Shown here: piece by piece, positions 8,678 through 17,320 of the stretch
Position numbering within the stretch: the first letter of the stretch is position 1
Layout of the letters: every line of letters begins with the position of its first letter
Source of the DNA: CAVQXR01 sp046330455
GTDB taxonomy: Bacteria; Actinomycetota; Thermoleophilia; Gaiellales; Gaiellaceae
Assembly (NCBI GenBank): GCA_046330455.1
Contig: JAXLSU010000006.1
Coordinates: 124,001-188,000 of the forward strand
Direction: 5' to 3'
DNA: 64,000 bases
Program-made: the position numbers and the translations under genes
The notes under the pieces: generated by a model
The model's input: only the letters and a program-made list of their open reading frames with translations
Databases searched by the model: none
What the model was told of the DNA's origin: nothing

Positions 8678-10003
8678 GTGAGGATCCTCGTCATCGGCGC
8701 CGGCCAGGTCGGCTCGACGATCGTCGAGGCGCTCCATGCCGAGCACGACATCACCGTGATCGACCTCGACCACGCACGCCTGAACGCGCTCGCCTACCGG
8801 TTCGACGTCGTCACGGTCGAGGCGAACGGCTCGAGCAGGCGGGCTCTCCAGGACGCGGGAATCGCCAACGCGGACCTCATGATCGCGAGCACCTCCCGCG
8901 ACGAGGCCAACATCGTCGCGGCGATGCTCGCGCGGACGCTCTCGTCGGCGAAGACGATCGTCCGCACGACGAACGTCGAGTACCTGGACGTCTGGCGCGA
9001 GCGCCAGCTCGACGTCGACTTCGTCGTCGCCTCCGAGGTCGAGACCGCGAACTCGATCGTCCGCATCATCGGTATGCCGGCGGCGAAGCAGACGGACGTC
9101 TTCGCCGACGGCCAGGTGGAGATCGTCGAGTTCGACATCCCCGCCGACCTCGCGTCGAACAGGACGATCGGCCGGCCGCTCCGGGAGGCGTTCATCCCGT
9201 CCGACTCGAAGGTCGCGAGCATCATCCGCGGGGAGGCGATGCTCGTCGCGAGAGGTGACGAGACGATCATGCCGGGCGACCGCGCGATCGTGATCGGCTC
9301 GCCGAAGGCAGTGCGGGAGTGGAGTGGCATCGTCTCGCACGACGTCGGGCCGATCGACGACGTCGTCGTCTTCGGGGCCGGTCGGACCGGTCGCGCGATC
9401 GCACGGACGCTGATCACCCAGGGCGTCCGGGTCCGCCTGATCGAGCCTGACCCGGTGAAGGCCCGAATGGTCGCCGAGGACCTGGCCGAGGTGCGCGTCT
9501 TCAACGCGACGGGTCTCGACGCCGACTTCCTCGAGCGGGAGCGCATCGGGCAGACCCGCGCGGCCGTGTTCGCCATGGGCGACGATGCGAAGAACCTGTA
9601 CGCCGCGACGCTCGTGAAGGTCGTCGGTGTCCGCTTCACGATCGCGGTCGTCGACGACCCGATCTCGCTCACCGTCCTCGAGCGAGCAGGTGTCGACGTC
9701 GCCGTCAACCCGAGGCTCGTGACCGCGGAGGAGATCGTGCGCTTCGCCCACGATCCGCGGATCCGGCAGCTCACGATGCTCGAGGGCGACCGTTTCGAAG
9801 TGCTCGACATCACCGTGCGCGAGGACTCAGACCTCATCGGCAGGCCGTTCCGGGAGCTTCCGCTGACGGGCTCGCTGATCGGCGCGATCGTCCGGGACGG
9901 CAAGGCGATCTTCCCGCACGGCAACGACATGCTCCTCGCCGGCGACCGGGCGATCCTGTTCACCGAGTCGTCGCGCGTCGCCCGCGTCGAGCGCGTGCTG
10001 TAG
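8678..10003 (+). CDS. trkA: Trk K+ uptake regulatory subunit TrkA (double RCK)
   Basis: Cytoplasmic gating subunit of 441 aa for TrkH potassium channels. It has two tandem RCK_N Rossmann domains, each with a dinucleotide-binding glycine motif (ILVIGAGQVGSTI near residue 3 and VVVFGAGRTGRAI near residue 230). Each is followed by an RCK_C domain; the second contains VREDSDLIGRPFRELPL. NAD(H) or adenine-nucleotide binding to the Rossmann folds controls the channel in this family. Start GTG 8678 is supported by the CACAAT box 7 nt upstream. It heads a block of K+ transporters. Confidence 0.92.
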   Translation: MRILVIGAGQVGSTIVEALHAEHDITVIDLDHARLNALAYRFDVVTVEANGSSRRALQDAGIANADLMIASTSRDEANIVAAMLARTLSSAKTIVRTTNVEYLDVWRERQLDVDFVVASEVETANSIVRIIGMPAAKQTDVFADGQVEIVEFDIPADLASNRTIGRPLREAFIPSDSKVASIIRGEAMLVARGDETIMPGDRAIVIGSPKAVREWSGIVSHDVGPIDDVVVFGAGRTGRAIARTLITQGVRVRLIEPDPVKARMVAEDLAEVRVFNATGLDADFLERERIGQTRAAVFAMGDDAKNLYAATLVKVVGVRFTIAVVDDPISLTVLERAGVDVAVNPRLVTAEEIVRFAHDPRIRQLTMLEGDRFEVLDITVREDSDLIGRPFRELPLTGSLIGAIVRDGKAIFPHGNDMLLAGDRAILFTESSRVARVERVL

Positions 10004-10044
10004 AGCGGATCTCAGGGAGGCCGGGAGCGGTAGCCTTCCTCGCC

Positions 10045-11589
10045 GTGCCAGGCTCCTGGAGGCGAGCGGACGGACGGCGAGGACGCCGGTCTGCCACGCT
10101 CGGCGTCGACGTTGCCGGTGCGCTCAACCTCGTCGCGGCCCTCCTGCGCTACCTGTCCCTCACGTTCCTGTTCCCGGCCGCGCTCGCGCTCGGCTACGGC
10201 GATCCCGTCTGGCCCTTTCTCGTCTCCGGCGGCGTGACCGCGCTCGCCGGACTCGCGATCGGCGCGGTCACCAGGGGACGCGAGCGCATCGGGCCCCGGG
10301 AGGGCTTCCTCGTTGCTTCGCTCATCTGGCTGCTCGTTCCGGCGTTCGGCGGGCTGCCGTTCCTGCTCGCCGAGCCCCAGCTCGCCAACCCGGTCAACGC
10401 GTACTTCGAGTCGGTGTCCGGCTTCACGGCCACGGGCGCGACCGTGCTGACCGACATCGACGCGCTCGCGCCGTCAATGGCGATGTGGCGTCAGACGAGC
10501 CACTGGCTGGGCGGCATGGGGATCATCGTCCTCGCCGTCGCGATCCTCCCCCGGCTGCGCGTCGGAGGCCGCCAGCTGCTCGAGACCGAGCTGGCGGGGC
10601 CGCAGGAGCTCGAGCGGCTCGGCGCGTCGATCCGGGAGACGGCCCGGCGGCTCTGGAGCCTCTACGTCGCGCTGACTGTGATCGCGATCCTCGCGCTCGC
10701 GGCGCTCGGCTGGAGCGGTGCCGACCCGGCGATGAACCTCTACGAGGCCACGGCGCACGCATTCTCTGCGCTGGCGCTCGGTGGGTTCTCGACGAAGAGC
10801 CAGTCGATGGCGGCCTTCGCGCCGGTCACGCAGTGGGTCGTCCTGCTCTTCATCGTCCTCGCCGGGATCAACTTCCTGCGGCTCTACCGGCTCTTCGTCC
10901 AGCGACACGTCGCAGTGGTCGCCCGGGACGAGGAGCTCCGGCTGTACCTCGCGTTCCTGCTCGCCGGCTCCGTGCTGCTCCTTGTCGAGGTGCTTTCGGC
11001 GGGCATCGCGAGCGGGGAGGCGGCGATCCGGATCTCGGCCTTCCACGCCGTCTCGATCATGACGACGACCGGCTTCGCGGTCGCCGACTACACGACCTGG
11101 GGCGTGCTCGCGCTCATGACCCTGTTCGCGCTCATGTTCATCGGCGCGTCGGCAGGCTCGACGGGCGGCTCGATCAAGGTCGTCCGCCACCTGCTGCTCT
11201 TCCGGGTCGTGCGGCGGGAGCTCGACCAGACGGTCCACCGCGAGGTCGTGGTGCCGGTGCGCCTCAACGGGATCGTCGTCGACGAGCGCGCGCTGCGCTC
11301 GCTGGTCGTCTTCGTCGCCGTGTACGTGGCCGTGTTCGTGCTCGCGTCGGTCGGGCTCGCGATCGACGAACGGCGGCTGGAGGTGGGGCTCGGGCCATTC
11401 GACGCCATGGGGGCGGTCGCCGCCTGCCTTGCGAACATCGGGCCCGGGTTCGGGTTCGCGGGGCCGTTCGGCTCGTACGCCCCGTTCAGCGATCTCTCGA
11501 CGGGGATCCTGACCGCCGTCATGTGGCTCGGACGGCTCGAGATCATCCCCGTTGCCGTCCTGCTCAGTCGCACATACTGGCGCCCGTGA
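10045..11589 (+). CDS. trkH: TrkH-family K+ uptake channel subunit (first copy)
   Basis: Integral-membrane potassium channel of 514 aa with four M1-P-M2 repeats. The first pore loop contains SGFTATGATVLTDID and the following MWRQTSHWLGGMGIIVLAVA typical of TrkH. Later pore segments include FSALALGGFSTKS, IMTTTGFAVADYT and ANIGPGFGFAGP. It works with TrkA immediately upstream. Start GTG is preceded by TAGCCT (10031-10036) with an 8-nt gap, so the transcript may be leaderless. A paralogue follows 7 bp downstream. Confidence 0.92.
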   Translation: MPGSWRRADGRRGRRSATLGVDVAGALNLVAALLRYLSLTFLFPAALALGYGDPVWPFLVSGGVTALAGLAIGAVTRGRERIGPREGFLVASLIWLLVPAFGGLPFLLAEPQLANPVNAYFESVSGFTATGATVLTDIDALAPSMAMWRQTSHWLGGMGIIVLAVAILPRLRVGGRQLLETELAGPQELERLGASIRETARRLWSLYVALTVIAILALAALGWSGADPAMNLYEATAHAFSALALGGFSTKSQSMAAFAPVTQWVVLLFIVLAGINFLRLYRLFVQRHVAVVARDEELRLYLAFLLAGSVLLLVEVLSAGIASGEAAIRISAFHAVSIMTTTGFAVADYTTWGVLALMTLFALMFIGASAGSTGGSIKVVRHLLLFRVVRRELDQTVHREVVVPVRLNGIVVDERALRSLVVFVAVYVAVFVLASVGLAIDERRLEVGLGPFDAMGAVAACLANIGPGFGFAGPFGSYAPFSDLSTGILTAVMWLGRLEIIPVAVLLSRTYWRP

Positions 11590-11605
11590 GGATCTCATGA
11601 GATCC
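11590..11605. repeat. Perfect 16-bp palindrome over the second trkH start codon
   Basis: GGATCTCATGAGATCC is its own reverse complement, and its centre contains the ATG at 11597-11599. It shares the GGAT/ATCC and GAG/CTC elements with the dispersed palindromes. It could be a duplex protein site or occlude translation start. Confidence 0.6.
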
Positions 11606-13114
11606 GGTGGGAGGCAGCGCCTGCCCGTTGCGGGCGTCGATCTGCCGGCCGCGCTCGGCCTGGTCGGACGGTTCCTCAAGTACTTCGCGGTCACGTTCGC
11701 CTTCCCGACCGTGCTCGCGCTCGGCTACGGCGATCCCGTCTGGCCGTTTCTCGCGGCCGCGGGCATCACCGTCGCGGCCGGGGCGGCGCTGCAGTACGGC
11801 TTCGGGAGCCACCGCACGATCGGTCTGCGCGAGGGTTTCCTCGTCGTCTCCCTGACCTGGGCGCTCACCGCCTGGGCGGTCGCCCTCCCGTACCTGCTCG
11901 GCGAGCCTCAGCTTCGCAACCCCGTGAACGCGTACTTCGAGGCGATGTCCGGGATGACGACCACGGGCGCGAGCACGCTCACCGACCTCCCGGCGGTCGA
12001 CCACTCGATGATGATGTGGCGCCAGTTCTCCCAGTGGCTCGGCGGCATGGGCATCGTCGTGCTCGGCCTCGCCGTGCTGCCGCGCCTGCGCGTCGCCGGG
12101 CGCCAGCTCGTCGAGAGCGAGATGCCCGGCCCCGAGTACGAGCCGCTCACGGCGCGGATCCGGGACACCGCGCGGCGGTACTGGCTCGTCTACGTCGGGC
12201 TGACCGCGCTGATGGTGCTCGTCCTCTCGTGCTTCGGCTGGAGCGGCGTCGACCCGCTCATGTCGGAGTTCCAGGCTGCGGCGCACGCGTTCACGACGCT
12301 TCCGACGGGCGGCTTCGGGACCCAGCCGACCTCGATCGCGTCGTTCGCGCCGGCCAGCCAGTGGGTGATCGCGCTCTTCATGGCCCTCGGAGGTGTCAAC
12401 TTCGCCCTCCACTACCGGGCGGTCGTTCGCCGCGCCAACCCGTTCCGCGACGAGGAGCTGCGGTACTACCTCGGCTTCCTCCTCGCCGGCGCGCTCGTGC
12501 TGTTCCTCGAGCTCGTTCGCTCGGGGATCTTCGAGCCCGGCGAGGCCGCGATCCGAGCGGCCGTGGTCCAGGCCGTCTCGATCATGACGACAACCGGGTT
12601 TGCGAGCCAGGACTTCGCGCTCTGGACGAGCCTCACGTGGGTGACGCTCACGGGCCTCATGCTGATCGGCGGCTCGGCGGGCTCGACGGGCGGCGCCATC
12701 AAGGTCGTTCGGTGGGTGCTGATCGGCAAGCTCGTCGCCCGCGAGCTCGACCAGACGCTCCACGGCGAGGCGGTCGTCCCCGTTCGCCTGAACAGGCGTC
12801 CGGTCGACGAGAAGACCCTCCGTGCGATCCTCGCCTTCGGGATCGTCTACCTGGTGCTGTTCCTCGTGGGAGCGTTCGTGCTCATGATCGACGCGGCCGT
12901 GACCGGGAGCGGCCTGCGCCCGATCGACGCGATCGGGGCCTCGGCGACGACGATCGGCAACGTCGGGCCGGCGTTCGGGTTCGCCGGGCCGATGGGGTCG
13001 TTCGAGCCGTTCAGCGACTTCGCAACCTCGGTGATGGTCGTCCTCATGTGGGTCGGGCGGCTCGAGATCATCCCGATCGCGGTGCTCCTGACCCGCCGGT
13101 ACTGGCGTGCGTGA
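11597..13114 (+). CDS. trkH: TrkH-family K+ uptake channel subunit (second copy)
   Basis: Paralogue of the preceding gene (505 aa from the chosen start). It has the same architecture: SGMTTTGASTLTDLPAVDHS, MWRQFSQWLGGMGIVVLGLAVLPRL, FTTLPTGGFGTQP, IMTTTGFASQDFALW, GNVGPAFGFAGPMGSF. I chose ATG 11597 over an upstream in-frame start because it lies just after the previous stop and has AGGA in front. Having two near-neighbour copies fits formation of homo- or heterodimers, as Trk channels are dimers, but which occurs is not visible. Confidence 0.9.
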   Translation: MRSGGRQRLPVAGVDLPAALGLVGRFLKYFAVTFAFPTVLALGYGDPVWPFLAAAGITVAAGAALQYGFGSHRTIGLREGFLVVSLTWALTAWAVALPYLLGEPQLRNPVNAYFEAMSGMTTTGASTLTDLPAVDHSMMMWRQFSQWLGGMGIVVLGLAVLPRLRVAGRQLVESEMPGPEYEPLTARIRDTARRYWLVYVGLTALMVLVLSCFGWSGVDPLMSEFQAAAHAFTTLPTGGFGTQPTSIASFAPASQWVIALFMALGGVNFALHYRAVVRRANPFRDEELRYYLGFLLAGALVLFLELVRSGIFEPGEAAIRAAVVQAVSIMTTTGFASQDFALWTSLTWVTLTGLMLIGGSAGSTGGAIKVVRWVLIGKLVARELDQTLHGEAVVPVRLNRRPVDEKTLRAILAFGIVYLVLFLVGAFVLMIDAAVTGSGLRPIDAIGASATTIGNVGPAFGFAGPMGSFEPFSDFATSVMVVLMWVGRLEIIPIAVLLTRRYWRA

Positions 13115-14444
13115 GCTCGGCGCCCTGCTGGCCCACCCGGCCCGGCTCGTCTCGCTTGCGTTCGCCACCGTGATCCTCGCCGGCGCCGGCATGCTGATGA
13201 TTCCCGCCGCCACTGCCGGCCCCGGCGGCGCCTCGTTCCTCGAGGCGGTGTTCACGTCGACGTCGGCGGTCTGCGTGACGGGGCTGATCGTCGTCGACAC
13301 CGCGACGTACTGGAGCGACTTCGGCCAGGCCGTCGTGATGGTGCTCGTCCAGATCGGCGGGTTCGGGATCATGACGCTCGCCTCGGTGCTCGCCCTGGTC
13401 GTCGCCCGCCGCCTCGGGCTTCGCTCGCGCCTGATCGCCCAGGCCGAGACCGGGGCGCTCGATCTCGGCGACGTCCGCCGGATCCTCGTCGGTGTCGCTG
13501 CGTTCAGCCTCCTGTTCGAGTCGATCGCAGCGATCGTCCTCACGCTGCGCTTCGCGCTCGCCTACGACTTCCCGGTCGGATCGGCGATCTGGCACGGCGT
13601 CTTCCACTCGATCACCGCGTTCAACAACGCCGGGTTCGCGCTCTGGACGGACAACCTGATGGGGTTCGTCACCGACGGCTGGGTCTCGGTGACGATCTCG
13701 CTCGGGATCATCTTCGGCGGCATCGGCTTCCCGGTCTGGCTCGAGCTGCGACGCCAGCTCTCGCCGCGACGGTGGTCGATCCACACGAAGCTGACGCTGC
13801 TCATGACGGGGATCCTGCTCGCCGTCGGGTTCTTCTCGGTGCTCGCGTTCGAGTGGAGCAACCCGGGAACCCTCGGCCCCCTGGACGTTCCGGGCAAGCT
13901 GCTCGCCGGCTTCTTCCAGGGGGTCCAGCCGCGAACGGCGGGCTTCAACACCGTCGACTACGCCCAGATGAACGACGAGACGCTCCTGTTCCAGGACGTC
14001 CTCATGTTCATCGGCACCGGGAGCGCGGCGACCGGCGGCGGTATCAAGGTGACGACGTTCGCGCTGCTCCTGCTCATGGTGTGGACGGAGATCCGCGGCG
14101 ACTCCGAGGTGAATGTCTTCGGGCGCAGGGTCTCGGCTGCCGCGGGACGTCAGGCGCTCGCGTTGACGCTGATCGCGTTGATCGCCGTCGCGGCCTGCAC
14201 GCTCGTGCTGGTCGCGGTGAGCGACGCGACCGTCTCGCAGAGCATCTTCGAGGCGACCTCGGCGTTCGGCACCGTGGGCCTCTCGACGGGGATCACCGCC
14301 GGGCTGCCGGCGGCGGGGAAGGTGGCGCTCATCGTGCTCATGTACCTGGGCCGCGTCGGGCCTCACGGCCTTGCCACGGCGCTCGTGCTGCGGGAGCGGA
14401 AGCGCAGATACCGTTACGCGGAAGGGAGGCCGATCATTGGCTAG
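13107..14444 (+). CDS. ktrB: KtrB-type K+ channel subunit
   Basis: Third superfamily channel in a row, but of the KtrB branch (445 aa). Signature pore segments are TSTSAVCVTGLIVVDTATYW, VLVQIGGFGIMTLASVLA, ITAFNNAGFALWTDN, QPRTAGFNTVDYAQMNDETL with GTGSAATGGGIKVTTFA, and ATSAFGTVGLSTG near the end with MYLGRVGPHGLATALVL. The GTG start overlaps the trkH stop by 8 nt, implying translational coupling. Its regulator ktrA follows with another 8-nt overlap. Confidence 0.92.
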   Translation: MRELGALLAHPARLVSLAFATVILAGAGMLMIPAATAGPGGASFLEAVFTSTSAVCVTGLIVVDTATYWSDFGQAVVMVLVQIGGFGIMTLASVLALVVARRLGLRSRLIAQAETGALDLGDVRRILVGVAAFSLLFESIAAIVLTLRFALAYDFPVGSAIWHGVFHSITAFNNAGFALWTDNLMGFVTDGWVSVTISLGIIFGGIGFPVWLELRRQLSPRRWSIHTKLTLLMTGILLAVGFFSVLAFEWSNPGTLGPLDVPGKLLAGFFQGVQPRTAGFNTVDYAQMNDETLLFQDVLMFIGTGSAATGGGIKVTTFALLLLMVWTEIRGDSEVNVFGRRVSAAAGRQALALTLIALIAVAACTLVLVAVSDATVSQSIFEATSAFGTVGLSTGITAGLPAAGKVALIVLMYLGRVGPHGLATALVLRERKRRYRYAEGRPIIG

Positions 14445-15093
14445 GGAAGGACAGTTCCTCGTCATCGGGCTGGGACGCTTCGGCGGTGCTCTCGCCGAGA
14501 CGCTCGCGGAGCTCGGTCACGAGGTCCTCGGTGTCGACGCCGACGAGAAGCCCGTCCGCGACTACGCCGACAGGCTCACGCACGTCGTCCAGTGCGACTC
14601 GACCGACCCGGAGGCGATGGCCCAGATCGGCGCCCGCGACTTCCGCACCGCGGTCGTTGCGATCGGCACGAACGTCGAGGCGAGCATCCTCACGGCTGCG
14701 GTGCTCGTCGATTTCGGAGTCGAGCGCATCGTCGCCAAGGCGATCACGAGTGCCCACGGCAAGATCCTCCAGCGGGTCGGGGCACACCGTGTGATCTTCC
14801 CCGAGCGCGACATGGGCGTCCGCGTGGGCCACACGCTGACCGGCCAGACGCTCGACTACATCCAGCTCGACCCGGGCTTCGCGCTCGTCGAGGTGCGGGC
14901 GCCTCGCTCGCTCGTCGCGAAGACGCTCGCCGACGCCGAGGTCCGCAAGCGCTACGGGATCACGGTCGTGTGCGTGAAGCCCGCCGGAGGGTCGTTCACC
15001 TACGCAACCCCCGACACGGTCGTCAGGGACGGGGACGTGCTCGTGATCGCCGGCGAGACCCCGAGAGCCGAGGAGTTCGCCGAGCTCGGCTGA
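14437..15093 (+). CDS. ktrA: KtrA-type K+ channel regulator (single RCK)
   Basis: Cytoplasmic gating protein of 218 aa with one RCK_N Rossmann domain (FLVIGLGRFGGALAETLAEL, VDADEKPV, then AIGTNVEASILTAAVLVDFG) and one RCK_C domain (YIQLDPGFALVEVRAPRSL to the end). The start TTG at 14437 is backed by GGAAGGGAGG about 7 nt upstream and overlaps the ktrB stop. Single-RCK KtrA pairs with KtrB, while the double-RCK TrkA upstream pairs with TrkH, so two complete uptake systems lie side by side. Confidence 0.92.
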   Translation: MAREGQFLVIGLGRFGGALAETLAELGHEVLGVDADEKPVRDYADRLTHVVQCDSTDPEAMAQIGARDFRTAVVAIGTNVEASILTAAVLVDFGVERIVAKAITSAHGKILQRVGAHRVIFPERDMGVRVGHTLTGQTLDYIQLDPGFALVEVRAPRSLVAKTLADAEVRKRYGITVVCVKPAGGSFTYATPDTVVRDGDVLVIAGETPRAEEFAELG

Positions 15094-15104
15094 GAAGGTG
15101 ACCA

Positions 15105-15326
15105 CCGGGCTTCGCCCGGCTCCTGCGCGGGTCCGGCCTGGCCGAGCCAGGCCGTCAGCCGCGGACGGGTTCCCCGGGCGGGGCGTCCGGGTGGCGGTGA
15201 CGCTACGGTGTATGAGCGCCGGGCTTCGCCCGGCTCCTACGCGGGTCAGGCCTGGCCGAGCCAGGCCGTCAGCCGCGGACGGGTTCCCCGGGCGGGGCGT
15301 CCGGGTGGCGGTGACGCTACGGTGTA
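15105..15326. repeat. Direct repeat, two 108-bp copies at 114-bp period
   Basis: Copy 1 (15105-15212) and copy 2 (15219-15326) differ at two positions. Each contains CCGGGCTTCGCCCGG, GGCCTGGCCGAGCCAGGCC and a CCCCGGGCGGGG-type fold, and each ends in GACGCTACGGTGTA. The TACGGT in copy 2 is the candidate -10 box of the aquaporin gene, so the duplication also copies that promoter. Confidence 0.9.
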
Positions 15327-15330
15327 CGCC

Positions 15331-16068
15331 GTGGAGCACGAGCATGTGATCCGTCGAGGCGTCGCCGAGGCGCTCGGAGCCGGCGCGATCGTGTTCGTGG
15401 CGGCCGGCGCGATCATCGCCGGGAACGACCGGCTGGCAGTCGCCGCGGCGTACGGTGTCGTCGTCGCCGTCATGATCTCGGCGTTCGGGCACGTCTCGGG
15501 CGGGCACTTCAACCCCGCGGTGACGGCGGGGCTCATGCTCACGCGGCGCATCGATCCGGCGCTGGGGATCATCTACATGATCTGCCAGCTCGTCGGCTCC
15601 GTGATCGCAGCGACCCTGTTGCGGGCGGTTTTCGACGACGCCCGGGCCGACGCCGTGAACCTCGGCGCTCCCTCGCTCGGTAACGGGGTGTCGCTCGGCG
15701 AGGGCTTCACGATGGAGCTGATCCTCACCTTCCTCGTCGTGCTCGTCTTCTTCGCCACGGCCGTCGACGGCCGCGGGGCCTACCGGGTCATCGCCGGGTT
15801 CGGGGTCGGCTCCGCCGTCTTCGTCGCCGTGCTCGTCGGCCTGCCCGTGAGTGGAGCAGCGCTGAGCCCGGCGAGGGCGTTCGGGCCCCAGCTCGTCGGG
15901 AACTCGTGGTCGGACGGCTGGATCTACTACCTCGCCTGTCCGCTTGCCGGGCTCCTTGCCGCGTTGCTCTACGACCGCGTGTACCTCCGGGGGCACCGGG
16001 TCGAGACGGCGGGGTCGGAGGGGAGCGGCCTCGAAGAGGTCGCCGTCGAGCGCGCGGCGGACGAGTAG
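15331..16068 (+). CDS. Aquaporin-family (MIP) channel with NPA/SPA motifs
   Basis: Six-helix water or small-solute channel of 245 aa. The first pore motif is canonical (GGHFNPAVTAG, Asn61). The second reads GAALSPARAFGP, with Ser179 in place of the expected Asn but the selectivity Arg182 kept. Hydrophobic segments follow the MIP pattern and the C-terminal tail is acidic. I chose GTG 15331 because TACGGT (15318-15323) ends 7 nt before it; GTG 15322 would add three residues, and an in-frame GTG at 15208 is only a by-product of the upstream duplication. It follows two K+ uptake systems, consistent with an osmotic role. Confidence 0.9.
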   Translation: MEHEHVIRRGVAEALGAGAIVFVAAGAIIAGNDRLAVAAAYGVVVAVMISAFGHVSGGHFNPAVTAGLMLTRRIDPALGIIYMICQLVGSVIAATLLRAVFDDARADAVNLGAPSLGNGVSLGEGFTMELILTFLVVLVFFATAVDGRGAYRVIAGFGVGSAVFVAVLVGLPVSGAALSPARAFGPQLVGNSWSDGWIYYLACPLAGLLAALLYDRVYLRGHRVETAGSEGSGLEEVAVERAADE

Positions 16069-16078
16069 CGACGCTCGC

Positions 16079-17278
16079 TCAGAGCAGCTCGCCGCGCACG
16101 AGGTCGTCGAGCGTGCCGGCCTCGCGAATCACCCGCCATTCACCCTGCTCGACGAGGACCTCGGCGCAGGGTGGTCGTGCGTTGTACGCCGAGCCCATCA
16201 CGCGACCGTAGGCGCCCGCGTACCCGATCGCGAGGAGGTCGCCGGGCTCCGGGAGTGGAAGCTCCCGTCCCCGGGCGAAGAAGTCCCCGGTCTCGCAGAC
16301 GGGCCCGACGACGTCGACTGCGCCGATCGGTCGCTCGTCGGCGCCGAGCACGGCGATCGGATGGTAGGCGTCGTAGAGGGTCGGGCGGATCAGGTCGTTC
16401 ATGCCCCCGTCGCAGATCGCGATCCGCCGGTCGGCGGCGTCCTTCACGTACAGCACCCTCGTCAGGAAGGCGCCGGCCGGCCCGACGAGCCAGCGGCCCG
16501 GCTCGAGGAGCAGGGTCGCGTCGACCCGCGCTGCGGCCTTCGTCGCCACGGCGGCGTAGGCCTCGACGTCGACCTCCTCGCCGGTCTCGTAGGCGACGCC
16601 GAGCCCGCCGCCGACGTCGAGCTCGCGCAGGCGAATCCCGCGGTCGGAGGCGGCAGCCCACAGCTCGGCCGCCCGCTCACCGGCTTTCGCGAGGGGCGCG
16701 AGGTCGAAGAGCTGCGAGCCGAGGTGGAACGAGATGCCGAGCGGTTCGAGCCAGGTGTCGGCGGCGGCACGGGTCAGCGCCACGAGGGCGTCGTCGAAGG
16801 TGAGCCCGAACTTCGTCGTCGCCGAGCCGGTGGCGATCTTCTCGTGGGTGTCGACCTCGACGTCCGGGTTGAGGCGCACCGAGACCGGCGCGACGCGACT
16901 CGCGGCGCGTGCCTCCCTGGCGGTGGCCTCCAGCTCGCCGAGCGACTCGACGTTGAGCGAGTGGACACCCGCCTCGATCGCGGCCCGGATCTCCAGCGGC
17001 TGCTTGCCCACGCCCGAGAACAGGATCCGGTCAGCGGGGATTCCCGCTGCGAGGCACCTGTGCAGCTCCCCGCCGGACACGATGTCCGCTCCGAGGCCCT
17101 CGTCGCCCGCGATGCGCAGCAGCGCGAGCGCATCGTTTGCCTTCGCCGCGTAGTGGATGCGGTGGGCGACCCCCGCGAGCGCACCCCGCAGCGTCGCGAT
17201 CCGGTCGCGAAAGATGTCCGCATCGTAGACGTAGAGAGGGGTGCCGACCTCGTCGGCGATCTCCGTGAGGAGGCTCAC
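16079..17278 (-). CDS. lysA: Diaminopimelate decarboxylase
   Basis: PLP enzyme of 399 aa that decarboxylates meso-diaminopimelate to lysine, the last lysine step. The fold-type III barrel shows the PLP lysine in IHYAAKANDALALL, the substrate-pocket segment LGADIVSGGELHRCLAAGI, KFGLTF, the phosphate-binding GGGLGVAYETGEEVD, the C-terminal cysteine motif GPVCETGDFFARGR, and YAGAYGRVMGSAYN. Start GTG is preceded by a TACGCT box (plus-strand 17285-17290) with 6 nt between, again a leaderless arrangement. It is divergent from the nitroreductase gene. Confidence 0.94.
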   Translation of the reverse strand: MSLLTEIADEVGTPLYVYDADIFRDRIATLRGALAGVAHRIHYAAKANDALALLRIAGDEGLGADIVSGGELHRCLAAGIPADRILFSGVGKQPLEIRAAIEAGVHSLNVESLGELEATAREARAASRVAPVSVRLNPDVEVDTHEKIATGSATTKFGLTFDDALVALTRAAADTWLEPLGISFHLGSQLFDLAPLAKAGERAAELWAAASDRGIRLRELDVGGGLGVAYETGEEVDVEAYAAVATKAAARVDATLLLEPGRWLVGPAGAFLTRVLYVKDAADRRIAICDGGMNDLIRPTLYDAYHPIAVLGADERPIGAVDVVGPVCETGDFFARGRELPLPEPGDLLAIGYAGAYGRVMGSAYNARPPCAEVLVEQGEWRVIREAGTLDDLVRGELL

Positions 17279-17320
17279 GGCGGGAGCGTAGCCGTCGCGA
17301 GTCGCCTACAGTCGGCAGCC

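Noticed and set aside
10474..13543. Long antisense frames over the TrkH genes
   Set aside because: Charged, low-complexity shadow sequence; the plus-strand channels have all four pore regions.
15105..15326. Possible small ORFs reading through the 108-bp duplication
   Set aside because: Frames such as the one from 15098 just translate the repeat twice and have no ribosome site; the sequence is better explained as duplicated promoter DNA.
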